Source: Anaerolineae bacterium UTCFX2
GTDB lineage: Bacteria > Chloroflexota > Anaerolineae > Anaerolineales > UBA4823
Assembly: GCA_002050125.1 (NCBI GenBank)
Contig: MWTA01000010.1
Span: 1 to 64,000 of the forward strand
Reading direction: 5' to 3'
Length of the DNA stretch: 64,000 bases
Program-made: the position numbers and the translations under genes
Shown: positions 17,066 through 26,264 of the stretch, one piece after another
Layout: each line of letters begins with the position of its first letter
Numbering within the stretch: position 1 is the first letter of the stretch
The notes under the pieces: model-generated
The model's database searches: none
What the model was told of the DNA's origin: nothing
What the model saw: only the letters and a program-made list of their open reading frames with translations

Positions 17066-18352
17066 TCAACTCCAGGTTTGCAGCGTGTCGATCAGTTTTG
17101 CGAGGAAATAGTCCGCGATCGCCCCGTCCAGGACGCGGTGATCGAAGGTCAAGCCGAGGTAAGCCATGGTGCGGATGGCGATCACATCTCCAAGGTTCTG
17201 GTCGCTGATCACGACCGGGCGTTTCTGGATCGCTCCGACCCCCAGAATCGCGCATTGCGGCTGGTTGATGATCGGGGTGGCAAAAAGCGAACCGCTCACG
17301 CCGTGGTTGGTGATGGTGAAAGTGCCGCCCTGAACTTCGTCAGGGACGAGCTGGCGGGCGCGGGCGCGCGCAGCCAGGTCGTTGACCGCCCGGGCGATCC
17401 CCAGGAGCGAGAGGCTGTCGGCGTTCTTGATCACCGGGACGATCAAACCTGCGTCGCCAAGTGAGACCGCCACGCCGATGTTGATCGCGGGGTGGAGTTG
17501 GATGCCCGCTTCGGTGAAAGATGAATTGACCAGCGGGAAGGCTTTGAGCGCCGCCACGGAAGCAGCGACAAAGTAAGCGGTAAACGTCAGATTGACGCCA
17601 TCGCGCGCGAAAGCCTCTTTGTTGGCTTGCCGGTGCGCCACAACGCGCCCCAGATCGGCTTCCATGATGGTGGTGACGTGCGGAGCGGTGTGCTTGCTGC
17701 GCAGCATGTGTTCGGCGATCTGCTTGCGCAGCGGGCTGAGCGTCAGCAGTTCGCCCGCCGCAAAGACGGGCGCGGCTGGTTGGGGCGCCGGAGCGGGAAC
17801 CGCCGGCTGCTCCGCCGGCGGGGGCGCGGAGCCGCGGCTGGCTAAATACGTTTCTACATCCTTCTTAGTGATCCGCCCGCCTTGCCCGGTGCCGCGGATC
17901 TGGTAGAGATCCACGCCATGCTCGCTCACCATGCGGGCGACAACCGGCGAAATGAAACCCAGGGAGCGGTCGCGCGGCGGCTCGATGGCGCTCTCAGGCG
18001 GCGGGACGGGAGCGGCTGCCACGGCTGGCGCGACGGACGGGGCAGCCGGTGCGGTAGCCGGCGGCTCGGCTGATTTGGCGGCGTCAGCAGGACTGCTTTC
18101 CTGCGGCTGTTCGCCAGGCTGACCGATCCATGCCAGCCGCGTGCCCGCCTGCACGGTGGTGCCTTCGGGAACCAGCACTTGTAGCAGCACGCCGGCAGCC
18201 GGGCTGGGAACTTCGGTGTCCACCTTGTCGGTGTTGACCTCCACCAGCGGTTCGAATTCGGCTACCGTTTCGCCGGGGGCTTTCAGCCAGCGCGTCAAGG
18301 TTCCCTCCACCACAGATTCCCCCAACAGGGGCATGATCACCTGGATTGCCAT
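17066..18352 (-). CDS. Dihydrolipoamide acyltransferase (E2) of a 2-oxoacid dehydrogenase complex
   Basis: 428 residues. The lipoyl domain (1-80) has the lipoyl-lysine motif NTDKVDTEV. A Pro/Ala-rich linker is followed by the peripheral subunit-binding domain (ISPVVARMVSEHGVDLYQIRG). The catalytic domain ends with FDHRVLDGAIADYF (active-site His and Asp). It transfers acyl groups to CoA within the E1-E2-E3 complex. With a fused E1, a branched-chain 2-oxoacid complex is the best guess, but pyruvate cannot be excluded. AGGAGG precedes the ATG; E1 lies 48 bases upstream on the same strand. Confidence 0.92.
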   Translation of the reverse strand: MAIQVIMPLLGESVVEGTLTRWLKAPGETVAEFEPLVEVNTDKVDTEVPSPAAGVLLQVLVPEGTTVQAGTRLAWIGQPGEQPQESSPADAAKSAEPPATAPAAPSVAPAVAAAPVPPPESAIEPPRDRSLGFISPVVARMVSEHGVDLYQIRGTGQGGRITKKDVETYLASRGSAPPPAEQPAVPAPAPQPAAPVFAAGELLTLSPLRKQIAEHMLRSKHTAPHVTTIMEADLGRVVAHRQANKEAFARDGVNLTFTAYFVAASVAALKAFPLVNSSFTEAGIQLHPAINIGVAVSLGDAGLIVPVIKNADSLSLLGIARAVNDLAARARARQLVPDEVQGGTFTITNHGVSGSLFATPIINQPQCAILGVGAIQKRPVVISDQNLGDVIAIRTMAYLGLTFDHRVLDGAIADYFLAKLIDTLQTWS

Positions 18353-18400
18353 GGGTCCTCCTTGAATACGTAATCAGGATAGTTCAGCGCCCCAACGCAG

Positions 18401-20854
18401 CTAGGATATCGGAGCATAACTACCCGGGTCAACTTCGCGCATGATCGCGTACACGGTCTCGAAAACGTTGTCCACATTGGGCTTGGACCAGTAGTCGCCG
18501 TCCGAGCCGTAGGCGGGGCGGTGCGGCTGCGAGGTGAGGGTGCGCGGCGGTGAATCCAGCCATTGATAACCACCCTGGCGCTCGATGACTTGCTGGAGCA
18601 TGTAGGCGGTAGTACCGCCCGGTACGTCTTCGTCCAGGAACAGGATGCGCCCGGTTTTCTTGAGCGACTCAAGGATGCGCGCGTGGATGTCGAACGGCAG
18701 CAGGGTCTGCACATCGATCACTTCGACTTCGATGCCCACCTGGGAAAGCTGGCTGGCTGCCTCGAGCGCGATCCGGCAGCAGGCGCCGTAGGTCGCCAGG
18801 GTCAGGTCATCTCCGGCGCGCAGCACTTCCGGGATGCCCAGCGGCATAGTGAACTCGGACAGATTGTCGGGGCGGCGCTCTTTGAGGCGATAGCCGTTCA
18901 AGACCTCGACCAGCAGGGCGGGCTCTTCGGCGCGCAGCAGGGTGTTATAGAAACCCGCCGCGCGGGTCATATCGCGCGGGACGAGCACGTGCATGCCGCG
19001 CACCAGGTTGATGATCCCCGCCATGGGCGAGCCCGAATGCCAGATGCCTTCCAGCCGGTGGCCGCGCGTGCGGACGATGACCGGGGCGCGCTGTCCGCCG
19101 CGGGTGCGCCAGAGCAAATTCGCCAGGTCGTCCGCCATGATCTGCAGTGCGTAGAGCAGATAATCCAGGTATTGGATTTCGCACAGCGGGCGCAGCCCGC
19201 GCACCGCCATCCCTATCGCCTGCCCCAGGATGGTGGCTTCGCGGATGCCGGTATCCGAGACGCGCAGCACGCCGTATTTATCTTGCATCCCACGCATCCC
19301 TTGATTGACATCGCCGAGCTTGCCGACGTCTTCGCCGAACGCGATCAGGCGCGGTTCGCGCGCCAACATGCTGTCGAAGGCGGCGTTGAGCAATTCGAAA
19401 CCGTAGATTTCGGGCGAATCCGGTGAATAGACCGGAGCAACCGGCGGCACGTGCAGCGCCGATCTCGGTCCTTCAAGATAGAGCTCGGAATGGTAACGGT
19501 CGTAAGCCGCCGCTTCCAGCCGCTGCCGCCAATCGCGCAGTTTCTGGCGCGCCCCGGCGTTGGGGGAGGCTGGCGAAAGGTTGCGCGTGAGGGTGAGCGC
19601 CTGGCGGGCGGCAGTGCTCAGGTCGCGGCGCAGCGGCAAGGGCAAGCCGTTCAACCGGCTGGTTAGCTCGCCCAGGGCGGCTGCCTCCGGAGAACCGGCG
19701 GCAAGCTGATCGAGGATTCCGGTCAGTTCAGCCCGATCAGCCAGGATCGGGTTTTGGTAGGCTTCCCAGGCGCGCTGACGGACGGCTTCGACCTCGGCGC
19801 GATCCTCCTGCTCGATCTGCTCGAGTTCGGCTTCGTCAGCCAGCTTTTCGGACAGAATCCACTCGTGGAACTTTTTAATGCAATCCCATTCCTGTTCCCA
19901 TTGGAGGCGTTCGGGTGATTTGTAGCGCTCGTGGCTGCCGGAGGTCGAATGTCCTTGCGGCTGGGTCAGCTCGTCCACGTGAATGAGGGAGGGCAGATGA
20001 TCGCGGCGGGCGGCGGCGGCTGCCTGACGGTAGACCTCGACGAGAGCTGGATAGTCCCAACCGTTCACGCGGTAAATATCGAAGCCGTCGCAGCAATCTC
20101 CCGACGGGCGGTGAAAACCTTTAAGGAGCTCGGAGATGTTTTCTTTGGCAATCTGGCTCTCGTTGGTGACCGAGATGCCATAGCCGTCGTCGTAGATGGT
20201 GACCAGGGCTGGCGAGCGCAGCACACCGATGGCATTGATCGACTCCCAAAACAGACCCTCGGCAGCGGAGGCGTTGCCGATGATGACGAACGCGATCTCA
20301 TTTCCATCGTGCGAGAGGGTTTTGAATTGTTTCAACTCGTCCAGTTCGCGGAAGAGGCGCGAGGCGTAAGCCAGCCCAACCGCGCGCGGCATTTGCGAGG
20401 CGGTGGGCGCGACGTCCGCCGAGGAATTGCGCTGGGCGGTCAGATCGACCCAATTACCATTTGGATCAATCGAGCGGGTAGCAAAGTGGGCGTCCATCTG
20501 ACGCCCGGCAGAAGACGGGTCGGCAGCCAGGTCGGCATGGGCGTAGAGCTGGGCAAAAAGCTGCTCCAGCGTGGTCATGCCGGTGGCGAACATCAGGGTC
20601 TGGTCGCGGTAGTAGCCGGAGCGCCAGTCGCCGGGCTGGAAGACGCGCGCCATCGCAAGCTGCGGCAGCTCCTTGCCAGCGCCGAAGATGCCGAACTTGG
20701 CTTTGCCGCTCATGACTTCGCGCCAGCCGACGTAGCTCACCTGACGGCTGCGCACGGCGGTACGGTAATCCTGCAGGATTTCGTCCCGGCTCAACCCCAA
20801 GGATTCGAGCTTGCCCGATACAACGGGCTTGCCATTGGCTTTTTGACTGCTCAT
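18401..20854 (-). CDS. Fused alpha-beta E1 component of a 2-oxoacid dehydrogenase
   Basis: 817 residues. The N-terminal half is E1-alpha (YYRDQTLMFATGM; thiamine-diphosphate region VIIGNASAAEG to YDDGYGIS). The C-terminal half from about residue 470 is E1-beta (AFDSMLAREPRLIAFGEDVG, EIQYLDYLLYALQIMADDLANLLWRTRGG, GRILFLDEDVPGG). The thiamine motif has GNA for the usual GDG and DD for NN. Similar changes occur, from memory, in fused E1 proteins of other bacteria, so activity is still expected. It decarboxylates a 2-oxoacid and acylates the E2 encoded next. A GGAGG lies 12 bases before the ATG. Confidence 0.88.
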   Translation of the reverse strand: MSSQKANGKPVVSGKLESLGLSRDEILQDYRTAVRSRQVSYVGWREVMSGKAKFGIFGAGKELPQLAMARVFQPGDWRSGYYRDQTLMFATGMTTLEQLFAQLYAHADLAADPSSAGRQMDAHFATRSIDPNGNWVDLTAQRNSSADVAPTASQMPRAVGLAYASRLFRELDELKQFKTLSHDGNEIAFVIIGNASAAEGLFWESINAIGVLRSPALVTIYDDGYGISVTNESQIAKENISELLKGFHRPSGDCCDGFDIYRVNGWDYPALVEVYRQAAAAARRDHLPSLIHVDELTQPQGHSTSGSHERYKSPERLQWEQEWDCIKKFHEWILSEKLADEAELEQIEQEDRAEVEAVRQRAWEAYQNPILADRAELTGILDQLAAGSPEAAALGELTSRLNGLPLPLRRDLSTAARQALTLTRNLSPASPNAGARQKLRDWRQRLEAAAYDRYHSELYLEGPRSALHVPPVAPVYSPDSPEIYGFELLNAAFDSMLAREPRLIAFGEDVGKLGDVNQGMRGMQDKYGVLRVSDTGIREATILGQAIGMAVRGLRPLCEIQYLDYLLYALQIMADDLANLLWRTRGGQRAPVIVRTRGHRLEGIWHSGSPMAGIINLVRGMHVLVPRDMTRAAGFYNTLLRAEEPALLVEVLNGYRLKERRPDNLSEFTMPLGIPEVLRAGDDLTLATYGACCRIALEAASQLSQVGIEVEVIDVQTLLPFDIHARILESLKKTGRILFLDEDVPGGTTAYMLQQVIERQGGYQWLDSPPRTLTSQPHRPAYGSDGDYWSKPNVDNVFETVYAIMREVDPGSYAPIS

Positions 20855-21065
20855 TTATGCTGATTGCCTCCTGTGGGCTTGCTTTTCAACCAAGTAAAAC
20901 TGAAATATGGAGTTTTCAAGGATCAACTTGTCAGGATTGCATTGCGAGCGGCGCTGAACTACCAGGATTATACCGCCCTTTTTGGTCGAAAATTGTCCCG
21001 CCCGCAGAACCCTAGAAATGCGACCCGCAGATCGCCGCTTGAAGAAGTTCCTGGCTCCCGGAGTT

Positions 21066-22694
21066 TCAGCGCCGGATGAACGGCAGGAAGGTGCGCGGCC
21101 AATCCGGCGGCGGAACGAAATAAAGCGCATCCTGCTGCACCCAGCCGCTCAGATTCCCAAACTTGACGCGCTGCCAATAAGCCCCTTTTGCCAGCACTCC
21201 GTTCAGGTCTTTGTAGTGCATTCCTAGCGTTGTACCGCTGGAGCCGGCGGGCAGGCTGGCAAAAGCGGCGTAGTTGCTGCCGGGTCCCAAGCGCAGCTCG
21301 GTGAGCCGCCCAGCCTGAACGGGTTGGTCGGGCGCGTAAAGGTTGTTCTGAACTTTGGGGTGGACGTAAACCATCATCAGCGCGTTGCCGACCAGCGCCT
21401 CGAGGTCGGGGGCGGCGGCGCCTGCCGCCGGCGGCAGCCCAGGCAGTCTGATTTCCCCTGCGCCGCGCGTTTCAATTGCTGGTGGGACTGCTGTATCGCC
21501 GGCCGCGCCCATGCCGCACTTGCGGGTGAAATTGCAGTAGGTGTTGTTGACCGCCTGACCATAGACCACCATGGTGGACGAGCCGCCGCTGTCCAGCGAG
21601 ACCGCGTCGGTAGCGCCCAGCCGGTCTTTGAGAAACTGCCCCAGCTCGCGGATGCTGATGCCCTCGCTCACGCCGGCGTGCCAGCCGTCGGCGACGATGG
21701 TGTAGACGTAGCTGCTGTTGAACGCCACGGCGGTGCGCGAGTTGGGAACAAAGGCGTCGGGGTTATCCGGGTCGATGGAGATCACCCCGCCGGTCAGAAA
21801 ATGGTAATCGCCGCCCAAAGCCGCGTAGGTCTTGTCCCAGTTCACCTGGGGCGAGGCGGCGCAGTTGCTGATTTCCTGCGATATTCCAATCTCGTCGCCC
21901 AACTGGATGCGGTCGAGCAGCAGCGTGCGCGCTTCGCCGCTGGCGGAAAGGACGATGTGATCGAATGGGATCAGGGTGTTGCCGCGCTGATCTCGAATCT
22001 GGACAATCGTTCCGAGCGCCATGGCTGGCGCGGGCAGCACCAGGTTGGGGCGGGACATCTCCACCAGCACCTCCACCCCCGAATTGTCGGTGAGGGTAGA
22101 TGAATTGTAATGAGAGGTGAACAGCACCAACTCATCGGGACCGCGCGCCCGGTTCACCCCGTTGATCTTGCGCGTAGCCCCCGTTCGGCGCACGGTGAGG
22201 AATTGGTCGCGCGGGGTGTGATAGACGCATTTTCCGATGTAGGCGCTGCGGTCGAGGTTCCAGGCAAAACCGGTGTCGCCGGTGTAATCGCTGAAGCGCT
22301 GGACGTACCAGCCGGATTGGATTTGCCCGCTGAGGGGACGGCCGCTGGCGAGGTTGAAATAATAACCGTTCACCGCGGTCACCACCCAGTTGCGCCCGCC
22401 CCAGTTTTCACCCCAGTAATTGATCGCTTCGCTGTAGCGGGCGGACATCTCGCTCACCTTTTCGCGCCCTTCGACCAGCTTGCCCTGGGCGATCGCCGTA
22501 TCCAGCGTGACGTTTGGTTCGCTGCGGTTCAGACGGCTCACGAACAGGTCAATCGGGCGGGGGCTGTTCAGGTGAAAATACTGAAAGTCGATCCCGGGCG
22601 CCAGCGGGGTCCAGTCGCTCGGCGCGGATTGGGCAGCTCCCGTTGCGTCCAACAGGAGCAGGCAGAGCATCAGCATTGCAAAGCGGCGGTGCAT
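21066..22694 (-). CDS. Secreted phosphodiester glycosidase (NAGPA/DUF2233-like) with shared C-terminal tail
   Basis: 542 residues with an N-terminal signal peptide. The central NAGPA-type domain has VVTAVNGYYFN, NSRTAVAF and the signature DAVSLDSGGSSTMVV. An SH3b-like domain follows (about 465-525: TELRLGPGSNYAAFASLPAG to GWVQQDALYF). The family cleaves sugar-phosphodiester links, for example in cell-envelope polymers. The C-terminus is FLPFIRR. A TATAAT lies exactly six bases upstream of the ATG with no ribosome-binding site, so translation is probably leaderless. Confidence 0.85.
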   Translation of the reverse strand: MHRRFAMLMLCLLLLDATGAAQSAPSDWTPLAPGIDFQYFHLNSPRPIDLFVSRLNRSEPNVTLDTAIAQGKLVEGREKVSEMSARYSEAINYWGENWGGRNWVVTAVNGYYFNLASGRPLSGQIQSGWYVQRFSDYTGDTGFAWNLDRSAYIGKCVYHTPRDQFLTVRRTGATRKINGVNRARGPDELVLFTSHYNSSTLTDNSGVEVLVEMSRPNLVLPAPAMALGTIVQIRDQRGNTLIPFDHIVLSASGEARTLLLDRIQLGDEIGISQEISNCAASPQVNWDKTYAALGGDYHFLTGGVISIDPDNPDAFVPNSRTAVAFNSSYVYTIVADGWHAGVSEGISIRELGQFLKDRLGATDAVSLDSGGSSTMVVYGQAVNNTYCNFTRKCGMGAAGDTAVPPAIETRGAGEIRLPGLPPAAGAAAPDLEALVGNALMMVYVHPKVQNNLYAPDQPVQAGRLTELRLGPGSNYAAFASLPAGSSGTTLGMHYKDLNGVLAKGAYWQRVKFGNLSGWVQQDALYFVPPPDWPRTFLPFIRR

Positions 22695-22700
22695 GACTGA

Positions 22701-22706
22701 ATTATA
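22701..22706 (-). promoter_or_regulatory. -10 element of the phosphodiester glycosidase gene (leaderless geometry)
   Basis: TATAAT on the minus strand, six bases (TCAGTC), then ATG at 22694. A plus-strand TATAAT at 22723-22728 suggests a divergent promoter for the nuclease gene. Neither has a clear -35 box. Confidence 0.5.
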
Positions 22707-22811
22707 ATGGGTTTGAAGTTGGTATAATCGGCATAATCTCAGCGTGTGATTTTATCCGAGCTTGATGGTGGGTGGATTTTTTTACAACCACCCGGCGAAA
22801 AGGAATAAATC

Positions 22812-23795
22812 ATGGAAGATAAACCGAAAAGAAACGTTTTGCGCACGGTTCTGATTGTGCTTGGGGTTTTGGCGCTCTGCTGCGTGCTGGTCTATGCCAG
22901 CGGGTTTGTGCTGATGCCCCTGGTAGGACCGCTGCTCGAACAGCAGGCTGGGTTGTTGAACCCGGTCGTGCAGGAAACCCCGGCGGAACCTGCGGGCGAC
23001 GAGACGCCGACGCCGGCAGCCCTTGGGACGGATTTCTTTGCGCCGTTTGAAACCACGACCCCGACCCTGCCGCCCACGCCCACCAGCACTTCTACCGGCA
23101 CCCCCACGATGGTCACGCCCAGCGCCACGCCCACCCAGGCGCTGCCGTCTGTGGCAAGCTGCGTCCCGCCGGGCGAGCGGGTGCGCGCCCTGGTCACCAA
23201 AATCCTGAGCGGCGACACAATCCAGGTGGTGATCCGCGAACAAACGTACATGGTGAGGTACATCGGGATCAGATCGCCTGCATTGGGGCTTCAATCCGAG
23301 CCGTACGCGCTAGAAGCGGCGCTCGCCAACCAGTCGCTGGTTCAGAACCAGGTGGTCACGCTGATCAAGGACGCCTCCGACGTGGATGCGGATGGTGCGA
23401 GCCTGGTGCGCTACGTGTTTGTCAACGATATTTTCGTCAACTACGATATGATCAGCCGCGGCATGGCGCAAGCCGACTCGATCCCGCCGAACACCTCCTG
23501 CGATGCCCAATTTCAACTGGCGCAGCAAGAAGCTATGGAAAACCGGCGCGGGATGTGGCAAGAGGGCGTTCCAGTGGAGCCGCCGCCGGACGTCTCTACC
23601 CCTGAAACAACCGAACAGGCGCTGGCGGAAACCCAGCCCTGCGACTGCAAAGGACCCGATTTGCAGTGCGATGATTTCGCCACGCGCGCCGACGCCCAGG
23701 CGTGTTTTGACTTTTGCAAAGCGCAGGGGTTGGGGGATATATTCTTGATGGATTCCAACGGAAACGGCGCCGCCTGCGAGGACAAGCGCCCCTGA
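22812..23795 (+). CDS. Membrane-anchored thermonuclease-like protein with excalibur domain
   Basis: 327 residues: one transmembrane anchor (about 10-40), a Thr/Pro stalk (about 60-115), and a staphylococcal-nuclease-like domain (about 120-245) with GDTIQ, YIGIR, SEPYALEA and LVRYVFVN at the positions of the catalytic Asp, Arg, Glu and Arg. A C-terminal excalibur Ca-binding motif follows (MDSNGNGAACEDKRP). It is likely an extracytoplasmic nuclease. A GGGTGG/CCACCC hairpin (about 22773-22796) precedes AAGGA and the ATG. Confidence 0.83.
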   Translation: MEDKPKRNVLRTVLIVLGVLALCCVLVYASGFVLMPLVGPLLEQQAGLLNPVVQETPAEPAGDETPTPAALGTDFFAPFETTTPTLPPTPTSTSTGTPTMVTPSATPTQALPSVASCVPPGERVRALVTKILSGDTIQVVIREQTYMVRYIGIRSPALGLQSEPYALEAALANQSLVQNQVVTLIKDASDVDADGASLVRYVFVNDIFVNYDMISRGMAQADSIPPNTSCDAQFQLAQQEAMENRRGMWQEGVPVEPPPDVSTPETTEQALAETQPCDCKGPDLQCDDFATRADAQACFDFCKAQGLGDIFLMDSNGNGAACEDKRP

Positions 23796-23849
23796 TTGAT
23801 TTCCCCTGATCTTAGGCAAGCGTTATCGAGTTGACCCACAGCGGCGGCG

Positions 23850-24878
23850 TCACCGGCGCGGCAGGGGCGCGCTTGCGTTTGGCTGCCACGGTCGCTGCCA
23901 TAAATCAATGCCCAAGATCGCCCAGGTCAATAGCAATAACAGTGTCCAGTATGCAGCGCTCCACCAGTACAGCAGCTCTCTTTGGTGGATCACAAGGTAA
24001 GGCGCGTTTGCCAGAAGGACCAACGCCAGCCCAAGCAGGGGGGAATTCAGAAAGAGCGGGACGACCCCCAAAGCGAGCGGGGTGAGGTAACTGTTGCCAG
24101 CTGCATATGGGGCGAGCAGTAGCGAAGCTGCAATGAGGAATCCGATCAGTTCATTGGAGAGGTGGTTGCGGTTCCGCAGCCCGGTTGCAACCGTACCTCC
24201 AAATATCGCCAGTCCAGCCAGCGCGGCGAGAGGAAAGGAGACGCCCCAACGCGAAGCGCAAGCCCAAAGCGAACTGTCCATAATGCTGCCGCGTTGCTCT
24301 ATGACAAGAACAGCCTCGATCCATTCTCGTCCTTTCCAAAATAGGCTGACTGCCACAATCGCAAGCACCCCCAGGATCACCCGAACGTTCTGCGGCTTTT
24401 CTAGCTGCGAAAACATAAAAAAGGGCAGGATAAGCAACAAGATCCAGCTTTCTTGAATTTTCGTTGCAATGAGCAGGATGCCTGCGATCACGGCGGCGGG
24501 GCTGCCATAGTCAAAACCGTACACGAGCAGCAGCGCTCCCACAATCACCAACGCTTCTAGATTTCCGTCCGCGATGGTTCTGAGTGTTGGATAGGATGTC
24601 GCCAGGGCGAAAATGGCGAAAATTCGCAGACTTTTCGGGGCGTCTGGGACGCTGATGATCAGAACTGCAAGGGTAACGAGCGCGAGCAAACCCCAACTGA
24701 GGCGGAACGGTAGAAAACCCAGCGGCAGCAGAACTACGATGCTCCAGGGCGGGATGCGTAGACCGGTTTGCGCATCTCCATATTGTATGACGCCATCTTT
24801 GATCCCCGCCCACAAACCCTTCCAATCCATTGCCAGGGTCGTGCCCTCGATGGGGATGATCGCAAAGAATCCGAGCAT
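23850..24878 (-). CDS. Multi-pass membrane protein, GT87/DUF2029-like
   Basis: 342 residues with about nine transmembrane helices. The start DWKGLWAGIKDG, followed by PPWSIVVLLPLGFLPF and LRTIADGNLEALVIVGALLLVYG, resembles GT87 polyprenol-phosphate mannosyltransferases (DUF2029), though catalytic residues are not certain. The frame stays open and hydrophobic for 20 codons before this ATG with no ATG, GTG or TTG. An ATT at 24938, with GAGGA nine bases upstream, would supply the missing first helix. The GC content looks lower than that of its neighbours. Confidence 0.6.
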   Translation of the reverse strand: MLGFFAIIPIEGTTLAMDWKGLWAGIKDGVIQYGDAQTGLRIPPWSIVVLLPLGFLPFRLSWGLLALVTLAVLIISVPDAPKSLRIFAIFALATSYPTLRTIADGNLEALVIVGALLLVYGFDYGSPAAVIAGILLIATKIQESWILLLILPFFMFSQLEKPQNVRVILGVLAIVAVSLFWKGREWIEAVLVIEQRGSIMDSSLWACASRWGVSFPLAALAGLAIFGGTVATGLRNRNHLSNELIGFLIAASLLLAPYAAGNSYLTPLALGVVPLFLNSPLLGLALVLLANAPYLVIHQRELLYWWSAAYWTLLLLLTWAILGIDLWQRPWQPNASAPLPRR

Positions 24879-24930
24879 GACGCCAACCGCAACTAGACTC
24901 CCGATTGCGACGGCAATGGCTCTGACGGTA

Positions 24931-25080
24931 ATGTTAATGTTTCTTCATCCTCGGTTCATCTCTTTATGGATTGTTGGAGCAACTTTTCTTATCCAACTCG
25001 CTTCATTTTGGTTCAACCCCCGCACGCTGACATCACAGAGCCTCTTTATAGACATGAGACATGACCCCAGGCGTCTTTAG
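24931..25080 (+). CDS. Possible small membrane protein
   Basis: A 49-codon frame starting ATG TTA ATG, with a hydrophobic segment (FISLWIVGATFLIQLASFWF) and a basic tail. It overlaps only the possible 5' extension of the divergent gene. There is no ribosome-binding site and no recognised homology, so it may be fortuitous. Confidence 0.15.
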   Translation: MLMFLHPRFISLWIVGATFLIQLASFWFNPRTLTSQSLFIDMRHDPRRL

Positions 25081-25085
25081 AAAAA

Positions 25086-25117
25086 GACCTTTCGAGTATT
25101 TGAAAGCTCGAAAGGTC
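25086..25117 (-). terminator. Intrinsic terminator of the homocysteine methyltransferase gene
   Basis: Perfect 11-bp stem GACCTTTCGAG/CTCGAAAGGTC with a 10-base loop, followed on the minus strand by five T. Confidence 0.85.
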
Positions 25118-25127
25118 CAGGGTTCGA

Positions 25128-26156
25128 TCAATCTTTCCAGAAGTCGAGAAACTCGCGGTCTTTATCCTTGACATCCGCGCCGATCATCGGGTGGAGCGCA
25201 AGGTCGGGCGAATAGCGGCTGGCAGGCGGGGTGCGCCCGAGCGCTTCAGCCATGGCGCGCACGTGGTGCGGCGCGCCCCCGCAGCAGATGCCGATGTAAT
25301 TCACGCCGATTTCCAGCGCCTGTTTGGCAAAATCAGCCATCTCGAACCGGTCGCACATGAACGGCTCGAGGGCGATCGGGAAACCGCGTTCGCGCCCCGG
25401 CAGCCGCAGGTGTTGGAAGGCGAACTGTTCGGGGTTAGTGTGATAAGGCACCGGCTGAGCAGCTACGTAATTGCTCACCTCCTGGCGGATGGCTTTGAGC
25501 AGCGGCAGCATGGTTGCGGGACCGCGCGAGCAGTTCAGCCCGACGACGTCCGCTCCCTCACTGGCGAGGGTCTTACAGGCTTCTACGAATCCCGCGCCGT
25601 CGCGCAGCGTGTCCTGGGTGGCGCCAAAGGTGATCATGGCGGGCAGCCCAAATTTCTTGATCACTTCGAGCGCCAGCAAGCCTTCGCCCAGGTAATCGAT
25701 CGTCTCGGCGATGATGAAATCTGCGCCTTCATCCACCGCCCATCCCACCTGCTCGGTATAGATTTGGCGCACTTTTTTTGAAGTGGCTTCTTTGTTGTGA
25801 TGGTCATAGACCCAGGTGTTGGCAATGTTCCCTGCCACCAGGGCGTTTCCCTCAGCGGCGACCTCGCGCGCCAAGCGCACCGCCTGGCGGTTCAGGGCTT
25901 CGAGATCGCCCTCGCGCCCGACGACCTTCATCTTCTCGCGGTCGCCGTAGTAGGTCAGGGCTACCATCACTTCGGCGCCGGCGAGCAGAAACTCGCGGTG
26001 CAGTTCTTTCACCGCCTCGGGGTAATCCAACACAACCTCGGGGACATAAGGACCGGCTTTAATGTAGCCGCGCCGTTCCAACTCAAAGACGTATCCCTCA
26101 GCCCCCAGGACGACGCCCTTGGATAATCGCTCCAGTAAACTCAGTTTTTCTGTCAT
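25128..26156 (-). CDS. Homocysteine S-methyltransferase family protein (BHMT-like)
   Basis: About 342 residues with a TIM-barrel fold. Zinc-ligand cysteines are in VGLNCSRGP and GICCGGAPHHV; the N-terminal signature is GAEGYVFELERRGY. It transfers a methyl group to homocysteine or a related thiol; the donor (betaine or another) is not determined by sequence. The start is the ATG at 26156 with AGGAG seven bases upstream; the in-frame TTG eight codons earlier lies before that site and is rejected. It has its own terminator and appears monocistronic. Confidence 0.85.
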   Translation of the reverse strand: MTEKLSLLERLSKGVVLGAEGYVFELERRGYIKAGPYVPEVVLDYPEAVKELHREFLLAGAEVMVALTYYGDREKMKVVGREGDLEALNRQAVRLAREVAAEGNALVAGNIANTWVYDHHNKEATSKKVRQIYTEQVGWAVDEGADFIIAETIDYLGEGLLALEVIKKFGLPAMITFGATQDTLRDGAGFVEACKTLASEGADVVGLNCSRGPATMLPLLKAIRQEVSNYVAAQPVPYHTNPEQFAFQHLRLPGRERGFPIALEPFMCDRFEMADFAKQALEIGVNYIGICCGGAPHHVRAMAEALGRTPPASRYSPDLALHPMIGADVKDKDREFLDFWKD

Positions 26157-26264
26157 TCCGCTCTCCTGTAAATAGTTCAAGAATATTACTACCCAGGCGG
26201 ACTGACCGCCTGCTCATCAGCCGCCCCATAGTCGGGAAATTTTATCATAATCGTCCGCAAACCG

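Noticed and set aside
16989-17255. Minus-strand open frame of 88 codons overlapping the E2 gene
   Set aside because: It is an out-of-frame shadow of the E2 catalytic domain with Arg/Pro-rich composition and no start signal.
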